Shown here piece after piece: positions 15,999-24,867 of a stretch of DNA of 64,000 bases. The position numbers and the translations under genes are program-made. Position 1 is the stretch's first letter. Every line of letters begins with the position of its first letter. The notes under the pieces were generated by a model. That model saw nothing but the letters and a program-made list of their open reading frames with translations. It made no database searches and had not been told where the DNA came from. The DNA is from Neisseria subflava. GTDB lineage: Bacteria; Pseudomonadota; Gammaproteobacteria; Burkholderiales; Neisseriaceae. The stretch is taken from positions 1,488,001 to 1,552,000 of the forward strand of contig NZ_CP073115.1 in NCBI RefSeq assembly GCF_024205705.1, written 5' to 3'.

Positions 15999-17012
15999 TT
16001 AGGAATCTTCCAGCTGCTCCAACACGAACGCCGCCAAATTAGGTTCGATTATCGCACAAACAGGCAATACCCATACATGATTCAGATTAAGGCCGTCTGA
16101 AAACTTGACCGCATCCTTTTCCGTAATAATGACCACATCCGCATTGGGCAAGTCCGCCGCTGCGATGTCGGCATGGTCGGGCAAGGCAACGGTTTGATTC
16201 AAGGTAATGCCCATATTCCGCAACGAATCGAAAAAACGCTCCGGCTTGGCAATACCCGCGACGGCGGCGACGGTTTGATTTCCCAAGCCTTCTAAATCCA
16301 ATTTTTCAGACGGCCTGTTCAAACAGTAAATCTGCCCTGTTTCAATATGGCTGGCAAACATATTTTCAGACGGCCTGAATGCCGTATCTGCTTGCCCCCC
16401 GCTGACGACAACCGCATCAACGGAAGCCAACCGAGACAAAGGTTCACGCAAACTGCCGTTGGGCAGTGAATCCAAATCCGTCCGACCAGTATCCGCCGCC
16501 GGAAATACAGCAATTTCCATATCGCGTTGCAAGGCATAATGTTGCAAGCCGTCGTCGGCCACAATCAATTCAAGCTCCGGATGCGCTGCAAGCAATGCCC
16601 TGCCTGCTTCTGCACGACTGCTGCCTACCGCCGTCGGCGCACCGGTTTGGCGAAACAGCAATAAAGGCTCGTCGCCTGCATCTGCCGTACTACTGGCTGT
16701 ATTCAATACATGAACTGCTTTGCTCTTGCGCCCGTAACCTCGGCTGATGATACCGACCTTAACGCCCTTTTCCTGCAAACCCGACACCAACGCGGCGACT
16801 ATCGGCGTTTTTCCTGTTCCGCCTGCATGGATATTACCGACCACCACCACTGGCACAGGCAATTTTTCGCTTTTCAGACGGCCTGAAACAAAATCATCGC
16901 GCCGTTTCGCCGCAATTTTGGCAAACAGCTTGGACAATGGTTTTAACAGCAAAGACAAAAACGGATTGGGGGATTGCCAATGGCGTTCGATAATTTGGTG
17001 GAGTTTGAGCAT
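15999..17012 (-). CDS. lpxK: Tetraacyldisaccharide 4'-kinase (337 aa)
   Basis: Phosphorylates the lipid A disaccharide at the 4' position on the cytoplasmic face of the inner membrane. The N-terminal membrane-associated helix (NPFLSLLLKPLSKLFAKI) precedes the P-loop GNIHAGGTGKTP and the conserved SRGYGR and DDGLQH motifs; the latter holds the catalytic Asp-His pair. Start MLKLHQIIERHW at 17012 fits the family; an ORF extension to 17084 adds 24 unlikely residues. Two DUS copies lie inside the gene. kdsB lies farther along the same strand. Confidence 0.94.
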   Translation of the reverse strand: MLKLHQIIERHWQSPNPFLSLLLKPLSKLFAKIAAKRRDDFVSGRLKSEKLPVPVVVVGNIHAGGTGKTPIVAALVSGLQEKGVKVGIISRGYGRKSKAVHVLNTASSTADAGDEPLLLFRQTGAPTAVGSSRAEAGRALLAAHPELELIVADDGLQHYALQRDMEIAVFPAADTGRTDLDSLPNGSLREPLSRLASVDAVVVSGGQADTAFRPSENMFASHIETGQIYCLNRPSEKLDLEGLGNQTVAAVAGIAKPERFFDSLRNMGITLNQTVALPDHADIAAADLPNADVVIITEKDAVKFSDGLNLNHVWVLPVCAIIEPNLAAFVLEQLEDS

Positions 17013-17192
17013 ACGCACGGCTTTTGAAGCGAAAATCAAACGATAATATAACACAAGCCCGACCAGACAAAGCCGTCTGAACATTCGGCTTTGATAATAT
17101 TAAAACAAAGGGCGAAAGTTTCATAAAACGAATAAAACGAATCGCTCTAAAACCCTTATAATTCAACTTTCCTAAATTTTTTCTGTTTCGCA

Positions 17193-18542
17193 ATGTCCGA
17201 ACTTTTCGCGCCCTCCTCCATTTCCGTATCCGAACTCAACGCCATTGCCAAAGCCTTGCTGGAAGACCATCTCGCAGGCTTATGGATCGCCGGCGAAGTA
17301 TCCAACCTGACCCGTGCTGCCAGCGGACATTATTATTTCTCGCTCAAAGACAGCCGTGCGCTGGTGCGTTGCGCGATGTTTAAGGGTGCGGCCATGCGCT
17401 TGGCGAAACCTTTGAAAGAAGGCGACCATATCGAAGTATCAGGAAAAATCAGTATTTATGAAGCGCGGGGCGAATTTCAGATTACCGTAAACGAAGTACG
17501 GCTCAAAGGTTTGGGGCAGCTTTACGAAGCCTATGAGCAATTGAAGGCACAGTTGCAGGCGGAAGGCGCGTTTTCAGCGGAACGCAAGAAACCTCTGCCC
17601 GCCCGTCCGCAATGTATCGGCATCGTCACCAGCTTAGCGGCGGCGGCTTTACGCGATGTCGTGACCACCTTAAACCGCCGAGCGCCCGAAATCCCCGTTA
17701 TCGTTTATCCGACACCCGTTCAAGGCACAGGCAGCGAGTTGCAAATTGCCCAAGCGATTAAAACCGCATCGCAACGCGCCGAGTGTGACGTGCTGATTGT
17801 CTGTCGCGGCGGCGGCAGCATTGAAGACTTGTGGGCGTTTAATGAAGAGCCGGTCGTACGTGCCATTGAAGCCTGCGCGATTCCCGTCGTCAGCGGCGTG
17901 GGACACGAAACCGATTTCACGCTTGCCGATTTTGTTGCCGACGTGCGGGCGCCCACGCCGACTGGCGCGGCGGAACTGGTCAGCCCCAACCGCCAAGAAT
18001 CGTTACACCGCCTCGCCCAAGCGCAAGGCCGTCTGAAAACTGTTTTGGAGCAACGCTATTTCGATGCCAGCCAAAAACTCGACTGGTTGGCGCGGCAAAT
18101 CCGTCATCCGCGCCAAAAACTTGACGATCAGCGCGCTTCAATCAGCAAGCTGGCGCAAATGCTGTCTTACTCGATGACACAAAATCTCCGCGCCCACACC
18201 TCCCGTTTCGAACGCCAAACCCAAACCCTGAAACATTGCTGTCCTGATGTTTCCGTTTACAAAAACAATATCGACCGCTTTCAGACGACCCTATCGCATT
18301 CCTTCCACCAGCTGCTTACCCACCGCCGTCAAAGCCTGACCGCCCAAGCCGCATTGCTCGAAGCCGTCTCGCCGCAGCATATTCTGGAACGAGGCTTCTC
18401 CGTCGTCAAAAACACACGCGGACAAGTCATCCGCAATGCCGATACGTTGAAGCAAGGGCAGAAACTGCACATCACTTTTGCCGACGGCGAAACCGACGTA
18501 CGCGTGACCAAAGAGCAGGCGCAGGGCGAGTTGTTTGACTGA
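17193..18542 (+). CDS. xseA: Exodeoxyribonuclease VII large subunit (449 aa)
   Basis: Catalytic subunit of the bidirectional single-strand exonuclease that trims DNA to oligonucleotides. An N-terminal OB fold (about 20-110) is followed by the catalytic core with GIVTSLAAAALRDV near 141-154, CRGGGSIEDLWAFNEE near 205-220 and GHETDFTLADFVADVRAPTPT near 235-255 (read in two parts). A long coiled coil and C-terminal GDETDV-like segment follow. Length is typical (about 450). A DUS copy and a GGTCG-variant copy lie in the gene. xseB is not adjacent. Confidence 0.96.
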   Translation: MSELFAPSSISVSELNAIAKALLEDHLAGLWIAGEVSNLTRAASGHYYFSLKDSRALVRCAMFKGAAMRLAKPLKEGDHIEVSGKISIYEARGEFQITVNEVRLKGLGQLYEAYEQLKAQLQAEGAFSAERKKPLPARPQCIGIVTSLAAAALRDVVTTLNRRAPEIPVIVYPTPVQGTGSELQIAQAIKTASQRAECDVLIVCRGGGSIEDLWAFNEEPVVRAIEACAIPVVSGVGHETDFTLADFVADVRAPTPTGAAELVSPNRQESLHRLAQAQGRLKTVLEQRYFDASQKLDWLARQIRHPRQKLDDQRASISKLAQMLSYSMTQNLRAHTSRFERQTQTLKHCCPDVSVYKNNIDRFQTTLSHSFHQLLTHRRQSLTAQAALLEAVSPQHILERGFSVVKNTRGQVIRNADTLKQGQKLHITFADGETDVRVTKEQAQGELFD

Positions 18543-18665
18543 CAAAATAAAGGCCGTCTGAAACTTTATGAGATTGAAGTGAAACTATGTCTGCCTTTTA
18601 AAAATCCTTAACCTGCCAATGCGGTATAATGCCTCATCTGCACACGCAGCATATACGGAAACATT

Positions 18666-19445
18666 ATGGACAACTCACAAAATACAGAAAATCCGATTCC
18701 TCCGCGTAACTCCATCCGCAAAAACAGCATTTACCTGCTGCCCAATTCCTTTACCATCGCCGCACTGTTTTGCGCGTTCTTCGCCATTACCCAGTCCATG
18801 CACGGACGTTATGAAACGGCGGCGATTGCAGTTTTCCTTTCCATGCTGCTCGATGGCATGGACGGACGCGTTGCCCGCTTGACCAACAGCCAGAGCGCGT
18901 TCGGCGAACAGCTCGACAGCCTTGCCGATATGGTCAGCTTCGGCGTAGCGCCTGCCCTAATTGCCTACAAATGGCAACTGTGGCAGTTTGGCAAAATCGG
19001 TTATTCCATCGCCTTTATCTACTGCGCCTGTGCTGCCCTGCGTTTGGCGCTGTTCAACACGCTCATCGGCAAAGTCGATAAACGCTGGTTTATCGGCGTT
19101 CCAAGCCCGACCGCCGCAGCGTTGATTGTCGGCCTGATTTGGGTTAACCACAGCTTTGAACGCTTCCCCGGCGTGCATTGGTGGGCATTGGGCATTACCC
19201 TGTTTGCCGGCATTTCCATGATTGTGCAGATTCCGTTTTGGAGCTTTAAAGAAATCAACGTCCGCCGCCAAGTGCCGTTTATGGGCATGGTGTTGGCCGT
19301 ATTGATTCTGCTTTTGATCAATTGGGAGCCCTCGCTCGTCCTCTTCCTATTTTTCCTCGGTTACAGCCTGTCCGGTTATGTGATGGCAGTCATCCGTTGG
19401 TTTAAAAAACGCCATAAAGTACACAAACACGACAAGGCCGTCTGA
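18666..19445 (+). CDS. pssA: CDP-diacylglycerol-serine O-phosphatidyltransferase (259 aa)
   Basis: Makes phosphatidylserine, the precursor of phosphatidylethanolamine, at the inner membrane. The CDP-alcohol phosphotransferase motif is complete: D66, G67, A70, R71, G80, D84, D88. It is the multi-membrane-span (type II) form, with about seven hydrophobic segments, not the E. coli peripheral form. A TATAAT at 18625-18630 is a likely -10 element. The stop codon (TGA 19443-19445) is part of an uptake sequence, and the next gene starts two bases later. Confidence 0.94.
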   Translation: MDNSQNTENPIPPRNSIRKNSIYLLPNSFTIAALFCAFFAITQSMHGRYETAAIAVFLSMLLDGMDGRVARLTNSQSAFGEQLDSLADMVSFGVAPALIAYKWQLWQFGKIGYSIAFIYCACAALRLALFNTLIGKVDKRWFIGVPSPTAAALIVGLIWVNHSFERFPGVHWWALGITLFAGISMIVQIPFWSFKEINVRRQVPFMGMVLAVLILLLINWEPSLVLFLFFLGYSLSGYVMAVIRWFKKRHKVHKHDKAV

Positions 19446-19446
19446 A

Positions 19447-20256
19447 ATGTGGTCTTGGGACATCATCCTTTCCCTGCTCGCCGTCGGCAGCGCAGCGGGC
19501 TTTATTGCCGGACTATTCGGCGTAGGCGGTGGCACGTTGATTGTTCCCGTTGTCTTATGGGCGTTGCAGCTGCAAGGCATAGGCGGCCACCCCTATGCCC
19601 AGCATCTTGCCATCGGCACTTCCTTTGCCGTAATGGTGTTTACCACCTTCTCCAGCATGTATGCCCAGCATAAAAAACACGCCATCGATTGGGCGACCGT
19701 CCGCCGAATGACGCCGGGCATGATACTTGGCGTACTCCTCGGCGCGGTGTCGGCAAAATATATGCCGACGTTGGCTTTGCAAGTTTTCTTTATTGCATTT
19801 CTTGCCTTTATCGCACTCAAAACCCTACGCGATTCCAAACCCAAACCTTCACGCACCCTGCCTGCCCTCCCCGGCCTGACAGCCGTCGGCACGCTTTTTG
19901 GGGCGGCTTCGAGTTGGGTCGGTATCGGCGGCGGTTCGCTATCCGTTCCATTTCTACTGTATTGCAACTTTCCGGCACACCGCGCCATCGGCACATCTTC
20001 AGGTCTGGCATGGCCGATTGCAGTTGCCGGTACCATCGGCTATTTTGCCAACGGTTTGCATATTGCCAACCTGCCTGAAGGCGCGGCAGGCTTTATCTAT
20101 CTTCCTGCCGTGGCCATATTGAGCGTTGCCACCATCCTCTTTGCTCCGCTCGGCGTAAAAACGGCGCACAAGCTGCCCGCCCGAAAACTCAAAATTGCCT
20201 TCGGTATTATGTTGCTGCTGATTGCAGCCAAGATGACTTGGAATTTGATACATTAA
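19447..20256 (+). CDS. TauE/SafE-family membrane transporter (269 aa)
   Basis: Eight or so hydrophobic segments in two repeated halves. Each half contains the family's glycine-rich motif: GLFGVGGGTLIVPVV (about 22-36) and SWVGIGGGSLSVPFL (about 156-170). TauE/SafE proteins export or import sulfonates, sulfite or other small anions; the substrate here is not predictable. The start ATG lies one base past the pssA stop, so translational coupling is likely. Ends before a strong DUS-type terminator. Confidence 0.88.
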   Translation: MWSWDIILSLLAVGSAAGFIAGLFGVGGGTLIVPVVLWALQLQGIGGHPYAQHLAIGTSFAVMVFTTFSSMYAQHKKHAIDWATVRRMTPGMILGVLLGAVSAKYMPTLALQVFFIAFLAFIALKTLRDSKPKPSRTLPALPGLTAVGTLFGAASSWVGIGGGSLSVPFLLYCNFPAHRAIGTSSGLAWPIAVAGTIGYFANGLHIANLPEGAAGFIYLPAVAILSVATILFAPLGVKTAHKLPARKLKIAFGIMLLLIAAKMTWNLIH

Positions 20257-20270
20257 ATCTTTCTTGTGAA

Positions 20271-20305
20271 AAGGCCGTCTGAAAATCTTTCAGACGGCCT
20301 TTTTG
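20271..20305 (+). terminator. DUS-pair terminator between convergent TauE-type genes
   Basis: AAGGCCGTCTGAAAA... and TTTCAGACGGCCTTTTT flank a short loop. It can serve the plus-strand gene, and the minus-strand gene ends nearby. Confidence 0.85.
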
Positions 20306-20341
20306 ATTGCAAAACAACAAACTAAATAAAACCTTTTTACC

Positions 20342-21022
20342 TTACCCGATTTGCCCCATTGCAAATACGGCCAAGCGCCATATTGCCCATCCTGCCACCA
20401 ATAATCCGGCGCACAAACGAACCATACGTTTTTGCAGAAAGGTTTTCAACTGTGCTGCAAATATGCCCATCGCGAGCAGGTTCGGCAAGGTCCCCAATGC
20501 AAACGCCAGCATATACAGCCCGCCGTGCAAGGCATTGCCGCTGCCCAAGGCATACAAAGACGCGCTGTACACCAAACCGCAAGGCAGCCAGCCCCAAAGC
20601 ACGCCCACGCCGAAACAGGCAGGCACCGATTTAATCGGCAGCAATTTGTTCAGCAAAGGATTCAGGCGTTTCCATATCGGTTTGCCGATGCCTTCGATTT
20701 TGGTTGCGGCAGTCGAAATACCGGCAAGATACAGACCGAGCAAAAGCAGCAAGACATTGGCGGCAATATACAAACCGTTTTGAACCGCGCGCGTATCGTC
20801 CAAGGAAATGCCGACCTGCCCGACCAAACCGACCAACAGGCCGATGACGACATAGCTGCTGATGCGCCCCAAGTTCAACAATACAATCAGCCCGATTCGG
20901 TTTAAATGTGGCGGCAGCTGCAAAGCGAATGCGCTGCTCAATCCGCCGCACATGCCGACACAATGCGTTCCGCCAAAAAAGCCGAGCAGAAAAAGCGTAA
21001 GAAATGTGATTTCTTGATTCAT
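20342..21022 (-). CDS. UreH/DsbD-type TauE-like membrane protein (226 aa)
   Basis: Six hydrophobic segments and the hallmark HCVGMCGGLSSAF near 20-32, plus WGWLPCGLVYSAS near 143-155. These cysteine motifs define the heavy-metal/UreH branch of the TauE/SafE and DsbD superfamily, often located with cbb3-oxidase biogenesis genes and thought to act in metal or thiol transport in the inner membrane. Here the neighbours are yej permease genes, but ccoG, fixH and ccoS are elsewhere in the window. The exact substrate is unknown. Confidence 0.82.
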   Translation of the reverse strand: MNQEITFLTLFLLGFFGGTHCVGMCGGLSSAFALQLPPHLNRIGLIVLLNLGRISSYVVIGLLVGLVGQVGISLDDTRAVQNGLYIAANVLLLLLGLYLAGISTAATKIEGIGKPIWKRLNPLLNKLLPIKSVPACFGVGVLWGWLPCGLVYSASLYALGSGNALHGGLYMLAFALGTLPNLLAMGIFAAQLKTFLQKRMVRLCAGLLVAGWAIWRLAVFAMGQIG

Positions 21023-21050
21023 GGTTTTTAATGATTCAAACGAATGGATG

Positions 21051-21076
21051 AGGCCGTCTGAAACTTTTCAGACGGC
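21051..21076 (-). terminator. DUS inverted pair between yejE and the TauE-like gene
   Basis: AGGCCGTCTGAAA and TTTTCAGACGGCC form a stem 57 bases after the yejE stop. Confidence 0.7.
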
Positions 21077-21132
21077 CCTAAGAATTCAGGACAGGCTTTT
21101 CCGCCCACCCTCTTCACGCTTTAGAAAAGCAA

Positions 21133-22173
21133 TTAACTGCGTGCGCGTACGTCAAATGCCTGACGCAAACCTTCGCCGATCATGACCAGCAAAAGCAGCA
21201 TCACCGTCAACGTAGCAACGGCAGACAGGCCGATCCACCACGCGTCCAAGTTGTCTTTGCCTTGCGCCAGCAACTCGCCCAAACTCGCCTGTGAGGCAGG
21301 TACGCCCAAGCCCAAGAAGTCCAAACTGGTCAGGGCAAGTACGGCACCGGAAATACGGAAAGGCAGGAAAGCCAATACCGGCGTCAAGCTGTTGGGCAGG
21401 ATATGGCGCCACATGATTTCACGGTTGCCCACGCCCATCGCGCGCGCCGCCAAAACGTAATCGGTCTGGCGGTTTTTCAAAAACTCGGCACGGACATAGT
21501 CGGACAAGCCCATCCAGCCGAAAAGCGACAGCAACACCAGCAAAATCAACAGTCCCGGATTAAAGAACGAAGACAGGATAATCAAGAGGTACAGCTCCGG
21601 CATACCGCCCCAAACCTCGATAAAACGCTGCATCAGAAGGTCGGTTTTGCCGCCGAAATAACCCTGCACCGCGCCTGCAACCACGCCGATTACGGTAGTC
21701 ACCACAGTCAACACCAAGGCAAACAGCAGTGAATCGCGGAAACCGTAAACCAAGCGCGCCAACAGGTCGCGGCCGCGGTCGTCCGTTCCCAAGATATGCC
21801 GTTCGGACGGTTTGGCCGGATCGGGTGCCGTATCAAAATCGTTTAAGGTATCGGCATCGTAAGGATTGGGCAGGTAAAGGGCAAAATTGCCGTCTGAAGT
21901 AATGTTGTGGCGGATAAGCGGATCCAAATAATCCGCAGGCGTATCGAAATCGCCGCCAAATGCGGTTTCGTTGTATTCGTTTACCAAGGGGAAGAAATAC
22001 TCGCCCTGATAGCGTATCCACAAAGGTTTGTCGTTGCTCCACAAAGGCGCAAGCAAAGTGACGACAAACAAAACGGCCAAAATCCGCAAAGCCAACCAAC
22101 CGCGCTTATGCTGCTTAAAGGCTTGCCAAGTAGGGTTTGAAATAGATTTTTTCTTTTTCATGGTTCGAAACAT
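21133..22173 (-). CDS. yejE: ABC transporter permease, YejE type (346 aa)
   Basis: Inner-membrane permease of the peptide/microcin C-type YejABEF importer. It has an N-terminal membrane anchor after a basic KKKKS segment, a long periplasmic loop typical of YejE (GEYFFPLVNEYNET), and a BPD_transp_1 domain with the EAA motif near AARAMGVGNREIMWRHILPN. Start could be 22173 (MFRT) or 22161 (MKKKK); neither has a strong ribosome site. yejB precedes it by 36 bases. The ATPase yejF lies about 15 kb away, and no yejA is seen. Confidence 0.92.
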   Translation of the reverse strand: MFRTMKKKKSISNPTWQAFKQHKRGWLALRILAVLFVVTLLAPLWSNDKPLWIRYQGEYFFPLVNEYNETAFGGDFDTPADYLDPLIRHNITSDGNFALYLPNPYDADTLNDFDTAPDPAKPSERHILGTDDRGRDLLARLVYGFRDSLLFALVLTVVTTVIGVVAGAVQGYFGGKTDLLMQRFIEVWGGMPELYLLIILSSFFNPGLLILLVLLSLFGWMGLSDYVRAEFLKNRQTDYVLAARAMGVGNREIMWRHILPNSLTPVLAFLPFRISGAVLALTSLDFLGLGVPASQASLGELLAQGKDNLDAWWIGLSAVATLTVMLLLLVMIGEGLRQAFDVRARS

Positions 22174-22209
22174 TCTTTAATAATGGGTTGAAGATATTTT
22201 CAGACGGCC

Positions 22210-23265
22210 TTATTTCTGTCCGCCAAAGTGAATACGCGGATCGACCCATGAATAAGAAATATCCGACACCAATTTAGCCAACAACCCCATCAGCGTGAAC
22301 ACATACAGCGTACCCATTACGACAGGATAATCGCGTTTCATCACAGCCTCGTAAGACAACAAACCCAAACCATCCAGCGAGAACAGTGTTTCAATCAACA
22401 GGCTGCCGGTAAAGAATGCGCCGATAAATGCGGCCGGGAAACCGGTAATCAAAGGAATCATGGCGTTGCGGAAAATATGTTTCCACAAAATCTGCTTCTC
22501 AGGCAAGCCCTTGGCTCGCGCGGTATAAACATATTGACGGCGGATTTCTTCAAGGAACACATTTTTTGTCAATACGGTCATTACCGCCAAATTGCCTGCC
22601 ACCGAAGCGGTAATCGGCAAGGCCATATGCCACAAATAATCTTTGACTTTACCGGCCCAAGAGAGCGTATCGAAATCATCACCGACCAAGCCGCCCTGCG
22701 GGAACCAGGCAAAAAAGCTGCCGCCGCCAAACAACACCAGCAACACCAAACCCAAGACAAACGGCGGTACGGTATAGCCGACCAAAATGATCATACCCGT
22801 AATCGTATCGAAACGGCTGCCATCCCTGACCGCCTTGGCAATACCCAACGGAATACATATCAAATAAGTTAGGAAAAACGTCCACAAACCCAAACTCATC
22901 GATACTGGCATTTTCTCTTTCACCAATTCAAACACAGTTTGGTGATGGAAAAAGCTCTCGCCCAAATCGAAACGGGCGAATTTCCATACCATATCGGCAA
23001 AACGCGTCAAAGGCGGCTTGTCGAAACCGTATAAAGCATTCAACGCGGCCAAATCTTCCGCGCTGATGCGGTTGCCGTTTTTGGCCAAAGTTCCGGGCAT
23101 ACTGTGTCCCGCCGTTTCACCGCCAACCGCACCCTGCGTCAGCTGCTGAACCATCTGCTCCACCGGGCCGCCGGGAACAAACTGAATCACGGCGAAGGTA
23201 ATCGCCAAAATCCCCAACAGCGTGGGAATCAAAAGGAGCAAACGTTGAAAAATATAACGCCACAT
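22210..23265 (-). CDS. yejB: ABC transporter permease, YejB type (351 aa)
   Basis: First gene of the yejB-yejE pair. The N-terminus MWRYIFQRLLLLIPTLLGI is the typical DppB/YejB start; the YejB-specific insertion (about 40-75) precedes a periplasmic segment and the permease domain, with an EAA loop at YTARAKGLPEKQILWKHIFR. The C-terminus SYSWVDPRIHF is strongly family-like. GAGGAA lies ten bases upstream of the ATG. With YejE it forms the membrane channel of an oligopeptide importer. Confidence 0.93.
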   Translation of the reverse strand: MWRYIFQRLLLLIPTLLGILAITFAVIQFVPGGPVEQMVQQLTQGAVGGETAGHSMPGTLAKNGNRISAEDLAALNALYGFDKPPLTRFADMVWKFARFDLGESFFHHQTVFELVKEKMPVSMSLGLWTFFLTYLICIPLGIAKAVRDGSRFDTITGMIILVGYTVPPFVLGLVLLVLFGGGSFFAWFPQGGLVGDDFDTLSWAGKVKDYLWHMALPITASVAGNLAVMTVLTKNVFLEEIRRQYVYTARAKGLPEKQILWKHIFRNAMIPLITGFPAAFIGAFFTGSLLIETLFSLDGLGLLSYEAVMKRDYPVVMGTLYVFTLMGLLAKLVSDISYSWVDPRIHFGGQK

Positions 23266-23363
23266 GGTTAAGTGTTCCTCTATTTCTTTGATTTGAAGGC
23301 CGTCTGAAACCGCTGACTTCAGACGACATATAGTAACGGATTAATAAGCGTTTGGCCGATGAT

Positions 23364-24293
23364 TTACTTCTCCAACGCCTCCTGCAATTTCTTCTCAATC
23401 AAATCCGCATCAAACGATTTGGCAATCAGCTCAAAGCGGGAATCACGGCGCCATGAAACTTGGTTTGCGCCCCATTGACCGTCCACCCAGTTCAGCCATA
23501 CCCATGTACCGAGGACTTGGAACACGCCTTTGGCACGCACGAGGCCGTCTGTAAATTTAGGCAGGTCGTTGAAGAAATCGGTCAGCTTTTCGCCGTCGAA
23601 ATCACGTCCGGCAGGGAAAGTGAAACCTTGGGACTGGAAGCCCATGGTGTTGTCTGGCAGGGCTTTGAGACGATAGCGCGATTTTTCGACAACGGGAATA
23701 TCAAGCCATTGGATGTCGAGTTGCGCATTTTGGACTTCAACCACTTTGGCTTTGGGCGGGAACAGCTTGGCTGCTTTATCGTGAAATTCGGCAAGCTGCT
23801 CCGGCGTGCACAAGTCGGTTTTGCTGGCGACCAATACGTCGCAAATGCCGATTTGGTCTTTATATAAGGCTTGTTGCGCGTAATCGGGATTAATGAATTG
23901 GCGCGGATCGACAACAGTAAAGACGGCGCCGATTTCCAGCATACTGTCGAGCGGTTTGGCTTTCAGTTCGTCGATAACGCTAGCGGCGTGCGCCAGGCCG
24001 CTGGCTTCAATCATCAAGCGGTCTGGTTGGGCATCGCGCAGCATTTTTTGTACGGTCGTACCCATTTGCGCGCCGGCAGTACAGCACAAACAGCCGCCGG
24101 CGATTTCTGCCACGGGGATGCCGTTGTCGCTCAAGACGGCGCCGTCAATGCCGATTTCGCCAAATTCGTTGACGATGATGACCCATTTTTCATTCGGGTC
24201 TTTTTGTGCCATTAGACTTTTAAGGGCGGTGGTTTTGCCTGTTCCGAGGAAGCCTGAAATCAGGTGGACTTTAGTCTTTTTTACTTCTGACAT
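23364..24293 (-). CDS. COG0523 (CobW/ZigA-type) GTPase metallochaperone (309 aa)
   Basis: G3E-family GTPase with P-loop SGFLGTGKT at 13-21, the metal-binding GGCLCC at 66-71, and SKTDL as the guanine-specificity motif near 160. The C-terminal CobW_C domain is present. Members deliver or salvage metals, mostly zinc under Zur control. Its start overlaps the end of zur by 13 bases, so the two genes are cotranscribed and translationally coupled, which argues for a zinc role (ZigA/YeiR-like). Confidence 0.9.
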   Translation of the reverse strand: MSEVKKTKVHLISGFLGTGKTTALKSLMAQKDPNEKWVIIVNEFGEIGIDGAVLSDNGIPVAEIAGGCLCCTAGAQMGTTVQKMLRDAQPDRLMIEASGLAHAASVIDELKAKPLDSMLEIGAVFTVVDPRQFINPDYAQQALYKDQIGICDVLVASKTDLCTPEQLAEFHDKAAKLFPPKAKVVEVQNAQLDIQWLDIPVVEKSRYRLKALPDNTMGFQSQGFTFPAGRDFDGEKLTDFFNDLPKFTDGLVRAKGVFQVLGTWVWLNWVDGQWGANQVSWRRDSRFELIAKSFDADLIEKKLQEALEK

Positions 24294-24754
24294 TTTTTAC
24301 AAATTCCTGTTAAAACAACATGTTCTTCTTTTAATGAGAAACCGGTTTCAGCCACGCCTGCACGCAAGGCTGCCCATTCTTGGCTCAAGGTCTGCTCGTC
24401 TGCCGTACCGCATTCGGTGCAAACCAAAATAAACGCGCTGTGGTGCGCTTCGGCTTCTTCGTGGTCATGGCAATGGTCATTGCACTCGTGCTGCGCGTGG
24501 CTGCACAGAATATAGCCGTTGACTGCCGCCACTTTGTGCAAAACGCCCTGCTCCGCCCAAAAATCAAGGGCGCGGTAGGCCGTCGGCGGCGCAACCACGC
24601 CCTCGCTTTGCTGCTGCATCTGCGACAGAACGTTGTAGGCTTTAATCACGCCGCTTTGTTTCAAAACAATATCAAGCACTTGCTCGCGCAAAGCGGTTAC
24701 CTGCACGCCATCGCGCTGCGCTTGTTCTAAGATTTTTTGTTTGATTACGTTCAT
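24281..24754 (-). CDS. zur: Zinc uptake regulator Zur (157 aa)
   Basis: Fur-family repressor. An N-terminal winged helix is followed by a histidine-rich segment (HAQHECNDHCHDHEEAEAHH, about 86-105) and by CTECG and CKKC, which form the structural zinc site. The wide His/Cys cluster and the adjacent COG0523 gene mark it as Zur rather than Fur. A minus-strand TATAAT lies at about 24796-24801, within an A/T-rich dyad-like stretch that could be autoregulatory. No clear ribosome site is visible at the ATG. Confidence 0.92.
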   Translation of the reverse strand: MNVIKQKILEQAQRDGVQVTALREQVLDIVLKQSGVIKAYNVLSQMQQQSEGVVAPPTAYRALDFWAEQGVLHKVAAVNGYILCSHAQHECNDHCHDHEEAEAHHSAFILVCTECGTADEQTLSQEWAALRAGVAETGFSLKEEHVVLTGICKKCQK

Positions 24755-24832
24755 AACTGAAACAGCCTTTCAGACGGCCTTGTTAATAAAAAATTACATT
24801 ATAACGTGTTTGTTCAATTTCAGATAACAAAG

Positions 24833-24859
24833 AGGCCGTCTGAAACGTTCAGACGGCCT
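24833..24859 (-). terminator. DUS inverted pair upstream of zur, downstream boundary of the SDR unit
   Basis: AGGCCGTCTGAA faces TTCAGACGGCCT with a three-base loop. It lies just after the end of the minus-strand SDR gene in space and upstream of its stop in transcription terms, so it terminates the SDR gene. Confidence 0.65.
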
Positions 24860-24867
24860 GATGCCGA

